In this document: one piece after another, positions 54,561 to 64,000 of the stretch
Numbering within the stretch: position 1 is the stretch's first letter
Layout of the letters: the number at the start of each line of letters is the position of its first letter
Assembly (NCBI GenBank): GCA_012934845.2
Contig: WNNJ02001415.1
Location: 248,001 to 312,000, forward strand
Reading direction: 5' to 3'
Source of the DNA: Pomphorhynchus laevis
Lineage: Eukaryota > Acanthocephala > Palaeacanthocephala > Echinorhynchida > Pomphorhynchidae
Length of the DNA: 64,000 bases
Made by a program: the position numbers and the translations under genes
The notes under the pieces: generated by a model
Databases searched by the model: none
What the model saw: only the letters and a program-made list of their open reading frames with translations
What the model was told of the DNA's origin: nothing

Positions 54561-55059
54561 TGTTTAGTCGGAAGTGCGGCGTGTTGATTGGCTAAAGGAA
54601 TCAGATCTCACTGGACCTGAAGCCATTATGTTGAAGGACTCAATCAGTCTGCAGTAGAAGGGCTCTCTCACATAGTTCAGCTTTTTAATTTTCTTTTTTA
54701 GCTTTTTGTTAAGAAAATCTATATTATTAGTATTTATTAATATTATTATTAGTATTAAATCTTTATTAGTATTTATTCATGCTTGTCTAAGAGCCCCTTG
54801 ATCAAGCAGAGGCAATTACCAATCTCAAACCAACTGATTGATATGTTCGGCCTTGATACTTTATTTGACCCTGAGTTTGAAGCCCATTTGCGTAAACTCA
54901 TTTTATTGTGCAAAATAAATTTAGTATTTAAAAAAAGTATTTATTCATGAATAATTGTAAGTGGAGCGTTCAAAGGATTTTCCCATTTCCGCCATAATTG
55001 TTGCAAACACAAATAATTTCACTGCTTTTCAAGAAATAACTGGTAAATAAACATGGTAA

Positions 55060-55925
55060 GTGGAGTTTCTTTTGTTGAACAAAAGAGGCTCTCTAAAAAT
55101 CGCTTTATAAATGATAAAAAGGTAATCCTATTTCTATAGCCTTCGCTCATGCATCCTTGAATGACGCGTCGCGGCTTTCGCGTTCTATGTTTAATCCATT
55201 TTTGGTACAAAATTTGACTTTTACATTACTGGAGACTGAGTCGTTGACTTACCCCCACTGCAACACCTGTCATCAATTGGGGCACAGCCAGCAAATGAAT
55301 GAGCCCATAAACTTGAGGAATATGCGGGTTCACTGACAATCACGAAAAATGTCCGCTCAAAGCAAAGTGCTCCAATTGTAATGCGGACCAGCCAGCGTAG
55401 TCTTGCAAATGAAGTGCATTCAAAGAATACCAATCGAGGTACAGGGTAAATACGGACAAAGACATAACTTTTGCTCAAGCTTCCGAACAGACGATAATTG
55501 AAACTAATTCAGACACCAAGTCCAACGACAAAGATATGACATACTACATTGACTGCATAATCAAAGCAGCAATGTCTCATGTTAAAGGTGTGATTAGTCA
55601 ATCATTAAGCAATCTCTTACAAAATTTTAACATACCTACCGCAACAAAGACGTCCTCTAGAGACCTTTCTCAATAGGACGCCCCGCATAGCAAGGACTAA
55701 GGTTTCTCAAGCGCCTCATCTCAAGATAACCAGCCGTAGTCCGCCTCAACTGGACTCTTAAAGGGAGTAAGATACCCCAAATGGTTCAGTTGGAATAGGC
55801 GCGCTAGTCCGGCCGGGGGCTTAGATCCCCATTGACCTGATGCCGTAAGGCTTAAGAATAAGCAGGAGACAGAAGATGAAGTCGTGATACATACAAAGAT
55901 TCGTTCCTTGTAATCTGTTTTTTAT
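55060..55925 (+). mobile_element. LINE family A, copy 4 (ORF1 joined to 3' end)
   Basis: ORF1 scraps: SLNDASRLSRSMFNPF, then LTYPHCNTCHQLGHS (first knuckle, 55,247-55,290), and CSNCNADQPA (55,370-55,400). After ~55,660 the sequence jumps to the ORF2 tail and 3' UTR (CGACTGGACTCT-like, then CCCAAATGGTTCAG). The endonuclease and RT are absent, as in copy 2. 54,800-55,060 holds no clear gene. Confidence 0.75.
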
Positions 55926-56894
55926 GTTGCTTTTTCTAGATAATTATCAGTTGTGTAATTTTAGAAATTCTTTATTTATTAACTCTTACTACAGCTGAAT
56001 AACTTAGAAGTTCATTAAGGCAGTGATCGTTTACACACTTTTAAAGCTACCTGTGATTTTTGTACCTTTTTAATCATTTACACTAACTGATGTATTCATA
56101 TAACGTGCATTACAAATTAGCGAACAAAAAATTAGTAAACAGTGCAACGACGGAGGATCAAGCATTTTCCAAAAAAAATCGAAATTAACATTTCTTCTGA
56201 TATAATTAATGGATCAGGACTGGTAAATACAAATAAAAGACTTACAGTCGAACTTCCTTCATCAGGAAAGGTAGTAAACTTTGTAGAGATAAAGGTTAGT
56301 GCATTGATTATGATTACGGACTATTTTAAACTGATATTCAAGTATTCCTTGATTAATTACGTTGATCAAGTAGTTTACGAAAATTCCCAGGTACATTCCT
56401 TATATCTTTTGTATCTAATGACCTCGCAAAAGCTTATGTTATTTTGTTTAAGTCTACCGTAAGCGAATTTGGTTCTATTGAACGTAAACCTATTATAGAG
56501 ATTCTAAAAGTTATGAACATACAACCCGACATGGACGAATAAGATCTGTTAACCATCCTGAATAAATTCGATATACTAAACATACGTTTTATAAAGACAA
56601 ATCCGGATCAACAATATAAATTACATTCAGCAACACTTTACATCAAAATACACTATGATTGGAAAACTCAAAGCACAACCCATTTATTGGGTCGAATCTA
56701 ATTTTCATTAAATCCAGTCTGCTCAAATTGCAGCCTCAACAACACGGCATGGTCACGGAAATGCCAGTCCTTTAAGGCTTAGCAGGCTAGGTATCAACAT
56801 CCTTAGAGCAACCCTTCAGTTGTTGTATCTGCCTGCGTCCAGCTTTCTATATCTAAAACCTTAATGGATGAGTTTACTGTGATGAGAAAAATTA

Positions 56895-59800
56895 CAGAAG
56901 CGTTATTTGACTATCTAAAAGTACACAATTGAATTAGTTATGAAATATTATGACATTATTTCCTTCTAGGTTAATATTCTTCAGTAACATAGTCTTTCAA
57001 GTAGGATGGTTTCTTTTTGAGTCTTTTGGATGGGAATCGTATATGCTCGATACTTTGACTATCCGACACTAGCTCGTTATTATATTCGGTAAGCTCGTTA
57101 TGCTTTCCTGAATTCGAGTTTTTTCCCGGATCACACGTCTTAATGGTTAGCATTTTTGTGAAGCATGATCTGTCATGCCAGTTGGATCTTCATGACTGAC
57201 AATAGGTGGCGCATTTGAGCTGCAATACGATTGTTTCTTCTAACTTGTGCAATCTTGAACAATTGTGTGAACCTCATTTTGAATTGTCTTCTATATGATA
57301 AGGATACTTTGCCAAATGTCGATTGTTAACCTTGAACAATCTATTGTTTCGATCAACGACACTTGAATAATTCAGACTGACTGTTTGTAGAGTCGATTCT
57401 TTCTAAAATTTAGAACATATACGTGTGTATTCATCAAAGCCACTTAGTACTATCAGTGTGACGATACTTACGCGTATATGTAAATATGCGTTCATGTACA
57501 ATCCGTGGAAGAACATGTTAAGGAACGAAGTGAATTTAGTACCGACGGCAAGAACTTTCCCAATTCGATACATCTAAAGATTGGTCACAGTAACTGAGTC
57601 TAAGCAATTTCCAAATATCACCGTTCATTCGCTCAACTTGCCCATTTTGGCGTGGATTGTATGCGGTTGAATGCGTGGCATAAATCCCACAATCATACAT
57701 GTAAGTATTGAATCCTTGTTGGTATGGACGGATTTAGGCATTCCGAATACAGCAAATATTAAATTTAAACATTGAATATCCGAACTCGTAGATTGATCTT
57801 GACATGTGAAAGCAAATGGAAAACGCAAGAATTCGTCGATTGCAACAAATAGATAGTGTCTTCCGGACAGCGATGAAAGTGTGCCTTTAACGTCACACGA
57901 TAGTCTAGCAAAGGGTACCGTTGATTTAATGTTGTGAACATCTGGCGGCTGTAAAATTTTGGTTTGATTATATCACATGTAAGGCAACGTTCCACGGAAA
58001 AACGAACGTACTATTGAGTAGGGAAGTTTGTGAGAGCAAACGAATTGAGAAAATCGGTAAACTCCAGGATGACACATTTCTCAGTGAAGATCCTGAAGTT
58101 TGTTGTGATGATTGGTCGTTGCGCAAGCGATTGGAATATCTCTGGATATGCAGTTCGCAGCAGGATTGAACTTTCCTGCATGATATGTGTTCTCGAAATT
58201 AAACTCTGCGATTTCTAGCTTCCAGCGTTGTACTTTATCGTTCTTTATTTGACTTATGCATTGATTTGAGAAGATGAATAAAATTGCTCGCTGATCACAT
58301 AATACTCCAAATTTACGCCCGATGAGATAATGCTGCCTATGTTTAAGAGCCTAAACAGTAGCGAATTCTTCTTTTTCAACTGCAGATTGTTTTTTATCCG
58401 ATTTGCTAAGCATAGAAGAGGAAAATACGACTAGCTTGTACTGTTGGGTTAATACTGTGCCAACTGAGTGTCGGGATGCATCAGTTTCGACTTTAAATTG
58501 TGTGTTGAAATCTATGCAGGCCAATGAAGCATTGATTATTTCGCCTTTAAGTGATAAAAATGCAGATTTTGCATCGTTACTTAAAGAGAAGCTGTTGACC
58601 GATGACAAGACTTTGATCTTCTCTGAAAATTTTTCGACCCATGTGTAATAATGGGAGAGCACACCCATTATCCTTCGTAGTGATTTGAAATCGTTCGTAA
58701 GAGTCAATCTTTTTAAGCAGTTCATTCTAATCGGGTCTTTTAATGCCGATAAAACTTTCGTATCCCAATACGTTGTTCTGGAATAGAAAATCGACTTCGA
58801 TAGATTTAAAGTCGGTTTGTACTTGACAATGATCTGTAGAAATTCTTGCAAGTTTCGATCGTGTTCCGTTTGTGTGCGTCCACAAACAATTACATCGTCC
58901 ACTTAGCTGTATGGTATCAAAGAGTTTCTCGTGTTCGATAATCTGATTAATTGTTCGTTAAAACGCAGCTACGGCGTTGGTAAGGCCTAATGGAATGCGC
59001 AGAAATTCATATAGTTTCCCACAAGCCTCGAAATCTGTAAACTTAGTTCCGTCTGTTCGCATTGAAATTTGATATTAGGCACTTTGGAGATCTATAGCAC
59101 TGTAAAATAGATATTGCCAAACCGTGTCGACCAAACTGTCGATTCGAGGAAGAAGGTACGCATTAAGTTCTTTATATATATTCACTGTTTTCGAGTAGTC
59201 GACGCACATCCTCATTTTCAAATTGTTTCCGACAACTAAAATTTGAGCTCTCCAATGCGACGACGATGGGCCAATAATATTATCCTTAATATACGATCGA
59301 TTTCAGATTTGATGAATTTTGTTTCTAGCTCGGAGAAGCGTCTTGAATTTGTTGCAATAGGCTGCCAACGCGGTGATGCGTTTAGAGGAAAGAGATTATG
59401 AAGACTATAAGTGCAGGCATCAATGAGGATATTGACAGAGCATCTAGGTTTTAATTTTATTGGATGCTAATCGATTTGTGTAGATACAAAAAGTCTTGAG
59501 CTAGTATGCACTGAATACACAGTGTGTCTAACATATGAAAAAGGACATTCGGGTATATACGGCCATTATACGATATATTCGCGATCACAGTACCTTTGTT
59601 CTGCTCCAATGAGTGTTCGCCGCCATTGACACCTTTATTCTCGACTGTGGATTCGTTTTGAGATTCAAATATTTGAGACTTCTGGAGGTTATGAAATTGT
59701 TCGTGCTACCGGTATCAATCTTTGCAGTCAACTCGCGATTCTGAATTTGCATTGATAACGGAACATGCTACTTCGAACTATTGTCGCGGATAAAGGCAAA

Positions 59801-60754
59801 GCCGAAAGCTTTAGATCATTTGATCGGCACAGGCGAGCAAAATGATCTGGTTTTCCGCACTTCCGACACATATTCGCATTTGCAGCATAACTTTGACCCT
59901 GATGCCTGATTTAGCCACCGCAAAAATAGCATACCCAGGCTTTATCAATTTCGTTACTGCCGATAAAGAAGTATCAGATTTATCGTATTCTGCAGCAACT
60001 TCTTTCGAGGAATCTTTAAAATTGTTCGGAAATGTAATTTGAGACGTTGCAACAAACGGATGAATCGTGTGAGTAGAATGTATATCGACTGCCTTTCGCT
60101 CGGCCTGCTCGACTGCTTTGACCTGAGTGTAAGCAGTACTTAACGTAAGTGTCGAATTTTCGAGTAGTCGTTCTCGAATATTATTTGAGCTGAGGCCTGT
60201 AATGAATGTTTTAAGAACGGCCTAGTCCCGGTGATCGTCAGCTGATACAGCCTCGAAGTTGCAATATGTCGTCATCTGTTTCAACGTTTCAAGGAAGTGA
60301 TAGATGTGTTCTGAGTCTAGCTGCGTACTCGTGTTCAAAAGATATCTAGCGTAAACAACGTGGGGTGGTTGATCAACATGTCACGTAGGATAGTTAGAAC
60401 TTGAACGTAAGTCTCTTATAAATGGATAGCCTTGAACATCGTAGGAGATACCATTGTCACTATGAGATCCAATTTGTTATCTTCTGTAGCGTGAATGTAC
60501 TAGCTAAACTTTTCGAAAGTATGATGCCACTGTCTCCAAGCATCTAAGGACTTAGATGCGCCTGGTAGAATATCAAGCTTACCCGGTTGCAGAAACTTTG
60601 CGATTGCATTTCTAGAGGTCGGCAAACTTGGGCTTGACATGTATGACGTATCCAGCAGTTTACAACAGTCAAATAAATTGTTGAGAAAACACGCAGAAGC
60701 TTTATTTGACTATCTAAAAGTACATAATTGAATTAGTTATGAAATATTACGACA
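56895..60754 (-). mobile_element. Ty3/gypsy-type LTR retroelement fossil
   Basis: An old, broken LTR-class element of about 3.9 kb on the minus strand inside LINE copy 5. Parts recognised in order: gag start (near 60,640), a CCHC nucleocapsid motif (CRKCGKPDHFARLC, ~59,850), an aspartic protease motif (DTGS, ~59,720), reverse transcriptase and RNase H (about 59,400-58,350), integrase (about 58,000-57,550) and a C-terminal tail ending near 56,971. Both ends carry a 61-bp direct repeat (56,895-56,955 and 60,694-60,754; 3 mismatches). It is broken in many places and not functional; the similar end repeats suggest a moderately recent insertion. Confidence 0.85.
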
Positions 60755-62669
60755 GTCACTCATCTTATTAACGAGCGTCATGAAGCGTATATGAAGGCGA
60801 TGGTGAAAATGGTAAAACGCGTGCTAACTAATTGTTTAATACCTTTTTATGAGCGCATCTTATGATACAAGTTCACTTTAACCTCGAAAAAGAGAGAGCG
60901 TATTCCGGTCATCCCAAGTTAAATCTTCAAAAGAATAAAAGAAACTCGACGAAAGCAGGAGTGGGCAATAATGAGAACTTTTCAGCTAAACTTAATCACA
61001 ATACTGCTGGTGGAATGGATGTGCCTGCTGTTACAACCAGTAGTGGGAAAGGCAACATTCCTACTGCTGGGCCCAATTAGTCGGCTTGTCCCTCCAACGA
61101 GTATGTTAACCAATGGGGAGTAGTCAAGATCCGTTTGAATATCCTGCACTGGAATTCGAGAGACGTTTCTGCTCTTCGTCTTTTATCTGGTCCAAATGCA
61201 AATGTAATAGTCCTTCAGGATACTAAATCTATTTGGTCACCTCAGGACCTTACTCGATTTATACCTATTCACATATATGCCCACTATATTTCTTACATAA
61301 CCCCTTCATTCTCCTCTTCATCTCAAGGTATTTAAACCTTAATCAAAGACCACTTAAGATCATAAATATTGCTTAATTGCTATTGCCCAGCCCTATCGTG
61401 TTTACCGATAACAATTTGTAAGGACCGTAAACGCATCAGCATAGCTAATATCTATATTCGGCAAGGGAGATTCATAAAAATCGTGTCTTTCTGGATGGTT
61501 TATTAAGTAGCTAGGTTACTATGTGATTACCTTGCAAACAGTAATTTCCTGTTAATTTTTACTGGAAAATAATATTGAAGTTCTAGGTAAAGGCTCCAAC
61601 TGAGCAAGGATAAGGCAAGTATTGACCCCCTGAACCCTTCTCAGTCTTCTTTTTGGAAGATTTTCAAGAAAGAGAAGTTTGTTAGCTGGAAAGAGGGCAT
61701 CGGGTTGAATAGGTAACAAAACATAAAGTTTTGGAATAGTCACTATTTCGACACGATTATGGAGCCACGCGTTCTCCCCAACTAATCCCTATATGGATGC
61801 GTTTCAGGAGTACGGATATCTACGCTACGGATATTCTGAACTCATGGGCCGGCTTCAAGGAACCTCCAAAACCCGTACGTCAATGTCAGATTTTGACAAA
61901 CAGTCAGAAAAAAGAGGTTGCCATCATAATACTGTCGCCATCCCTGGGTCGCCATCCCTTCCGATATTGCTGTCATTAACGTTAGTCGTAGATTATTTAT
62001 AGCAAAACGTAACCATGTCACTTGTTCTAAAGACCTGCCGCTCATTTTGATTCAAAATTCTTTCATATCCATTTACAAAAAAGCGCTTGCGTGTAAAATT
62101 TGTGACAATTTAAGTAGGCGCGATTTAATTCAACATTGTTTTCAATGGTTTGTGAACGGTCGCTAAGTACATTCAGATATAGAGAAAATGCATTAGTGTT
62201 GTCAAGAAAACCTTAATCAACTGAATATAGCTATTTTTCTTGATTGTTCCGTTGCATTCGATCGAATCTCTATTACTTTTGTTATATTTTCTCTCATGTC
62301 CTTTGGTCTGCCTGCCAAAATTGTTAACAGAATGGAAATTGTGCTTTATACTAAGTTATTATTTTACCAAGATGACCATGATACACGTCAGTTCTACCCA
62401 ATTACAGGTATGCTTCGAGGCTCCTCTCTTTCTTTCTTATTTCTTGCTTCCTACATTGTTATCTTTGAACCTTTTCGACGTAATCAACATATTGTGGTTT
62501 ACGCTGACGAAATCACAGCCTAGTTTTATGGACGCAGGTGCAAATATGTAGTCTCGGACATCAGAGAAGGTGGTTGTTTTTCATTGTGCCTCTGCAACTA
62601 AGAAAAAGCTTAAGAAACCAGCAATCTCATCTCTTTCTTCTATTATGAGCAATTCCATGTTTTTATATA

Positions 62670-62700
62670 TCGAGTAAACCCCAGGTAAACCTGGGGTTTA
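62670..62700 (+). repeat. 13-bp-stem hairpin in LINE copy 5 ORF2 tail
   Basis: GTAAACCCCAGGT pairs perfectly with ACCTGGGGTTTAC over a 2-nt loop. The sequence occupies the place of the CCTGGGGTTCACC hairpin of other family A copies. Confidence 0.7.
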
Positions 62701-62989
62701 CCATCAGAGAAAGATGAACCGGCGGATTAAAATTGAACAGTCAGTGTCTTGAAGAAAGCTAGACGGGGTCTAAAACTGGCCCATCATATGCCATTAGGGT
62801 GGAGTGCTCATGTGCACCTCTGGTGAACCTGGGCAATCTCGGGACTCGTTTTATTTTCTATAGGACGTTCCCCAGAGCAAAGACAAAGATTTATTAAGCT
62901 CATCATGTCGAAAATACCTACCATTGTGCGCTCTTATTAGGACTTCAGGTGTGTGAAAGACCCTGAGAGGCTCAATTGCAGAGTGACGC

Positions 62990-63240
62990 GTTAGTGTCAG
63001 CTGATGGGAACTGATCCCAATATCCCGATAGAATACTACTGATACGAATTAGTATCATGAGACGATATACAAATCGTCTCATTGTTCTCAGTATTCTAAC
63101 CTGGTCATCGATCACATTCTCGTTTGCATTCGGAATATTTAGACTAGAACATTGAAAGTATGACGCATAGTTTGATCTCAGCTTGTCTTCATTACCATAA
63201 AGTAAGTAATCGACTCCCACCCAAAAAATACAGTAATTAA
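62990..63240. other. Spacer with two small hairpins
   Basis: TGATAC...GTATCA (~63,039-63,056) is followed at once by ATGAGACGAT...ATCGTCTCAT (~63,057-63,082, 10-bp perfect stem). No gene is recognised. Confidence 0.6.
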
Positions 63241-64000
63241 ATTATATTCAGCATCAACTCGTTGCTTTAGCGAAGTTGTCGAGAATGAATAGCAAATATA
63301 GGAGTGATTTCATAGCTCTTCGACGCAAAAACAATAAACGTGTTCGCGAGTTTCGCCGTTTAGCAAAACGTGAGGGAGAGTCTCTCTCTTACAATTAGTC
63401 GAGAAATATCCATAGAAAATTTACCCTATTTATTCAGTAAGTGTAAGGTCTTAAATTCCTCTCATTCAGTCTGTAGATTACTTCAAATCATTCCTTTGAA
63501 ATTTTTCCTCAAATTCGGTCTTCGAAGTTGGAAATGTGTTATACTGTTAAAACAATGTTCCGAACGATAATGATCCTTTAAATGCATTTTTTACTACATA
63601 TGATATTTCATTTGCTTTCAGCTCGATGCGTAGTATGAAAGCCCCAGGGCCGGATCACATTTACGTTGAGTACTCAGTGATGCATTTCCTTTACTAGCTG
63701 ACTACTGAAATTTCTCGTTGAAGAGCATACTTTGTGGACGGGCACTTTATTCTGCGTGGAAAGGGGATGTAAGGAAGATCATCTATAAATAGAAAATTCC
63801 TTTGGATTCGTTAGATTCCTATATGGAAATCGCTCTCTTGAAGGCTTTGACAAATTGATTTAAGTAATACTAACTAGGCGCTTAATCCGATATTGATACC
63901 ATATAATATCCCGAGAGCAGTTTGGTTTTAGAATTCGACACTGCTATTGACGCAATTTAACTAGTTCGAGACCTCATTTTGAATCGATTTTCAGTAAAGC
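63240..64000 (+). mobile_element. Jockey-like LINE ORF2 fragment, runs off the window
   Basis: The + strand reads RSDFIALRRKNNKRVREFRR (63,300), then after decay DISFAFSSMRSMKAPGPDHI (63,600; the K-PGPD-I block at the start of LINE RTs). Later scraps resemble W-x-x-x-VRKIIYK, SYMEIALLKALTN and SSLVLEF (where QFGFR is expected). Clearly the N-terminal part of a non-LTR RT, with many stops. Confidence 0.7.

Larger units (their letters stand above)
50860..54800 (+). mobile_element. LINE family A, copy 3 (most complete)
   Basis: Order: leader, ORF1 from ATG near 50,891 (MSAIFSTSEHQSPMEKAKS) to TAG at 52,134, 31-nt gap, ORF2 from ATG at 52,168 to ~54,560, 3' UTR with the GGACTCTTCGGGGTGG...GACCCC hairpin, and a TTATTAGTATT tail to ~54,800. 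It is full-length but has several frame changes and stops. It is used here as the reference for the fragmentary copies. Confidence 0.88.
56100..62990 (+). mobile_element. LINE family A, copy 5 (split by a Ty3/gypsy fossil)
   Basis: Left part 56,142-56,894 is ORF1 (VELPSSGKVVNFVEIK, then the knuckle CSNCSLNNTAWSRKC at ~56,720). Right part begins at 60,755 with the ORF1 end (THLINERHEAYMKAMVKMVK), then ORF2: endonuclease 61,135-61,335 (LNILHWNSRDVSALRLLSGP, VIVLQDTKSI), RT 62,030-62,560 (FHISIYKKALACKI-like, FLDCSVAFDRIS, VYADEITA) and the 3' end to ~62,990. It is heavily decayed and more diverged than copy 3. Confidence 0.85.

Noticed and set aside
1-64000. A cellular multi-gene defence or metabolic system
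   Set aside because: Only three plausible host ORFs are present, far apart and unrelated. All other coding sequence belongs to retroelements.

Overview
AT-rich, intron-capable eukaryotic DNA with very few host genes and very many broken retroelements. Nothing bacterial is visible: no operons, rRNA, tRNA or CRISPR. The mix of LINE clades (RTE-like, L2/CR1-like, and a Jockey/R1-like family with three zinc knuckles), Penelope-like elements (PLEs) of two architectures, and a Ty3/gypsy fossil, together with a PIR1/DUSP11-type RNA phosphatase, points to an invertebrate animal. I cannot decide the phylum from the sequence.

Layout. 1-4.5 kb: AT-rich, with a retroelement tail, a possible MITE and two adjacent perfect hairpins. 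4.5-7.9 kb: a decayed RTE-like LINE. 8.5-8.9 kb: a small host ORF with an acylation-type N-terminus. 9.4-11.1 kb: AT-rich tandem repeats ending in a Naiad-type PLE remnant. 11.1-12.7 kb and 32.0-33.7 kb: two arms of an inverted duplication. Each carries a DUSP11-like gene (the left copy is a deleted pseudogene, the right copy is intact) plus PLE remnants. 12.9-16.7 kb: a truncated copy of LINE family A between ~380-bp tandem repeats. 17.3-24.2 kb: three LINE fragments. 24.5-25.0 kb: a small coiled-coil gene with a probable 69-nt intron. 26.5-31.9 kb: a Naiad tail and PLE pieces, one of which is split by a family A LINE. 34.1-42.9 kb: more LINEs (families A, B, L2-like, and one with a restriction-like endonuclease tail). 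42.9-46.7 kb: a near-complete Naiad-type PLE, with GIY-YIG endonuclease upstream of the reverse transcriptase and flanking pseudo-LTRs, inserted into an L2-like LINE that continues to ~49.9 kb. 50.9-63.0 kb: three consecutive family A LINEs, one split by a Ty3/gypsy fossil. 63.2-64.0 kb: a Jockey-like LINE piece.

The genes do not form a pathway. What is coherent is the repeat biology: nested insertions give a relative age order (Naiad into L2-like LINE; family A LINE into a hammerhead-associated PLE; Ty3/gypsy into a family A LINE). The strongest observations are the permuted PLE, the inverted duplication around the DUSP11-like gene, and a structured, synonymously covarying hairpin inside the ORF2 of LINE family A.
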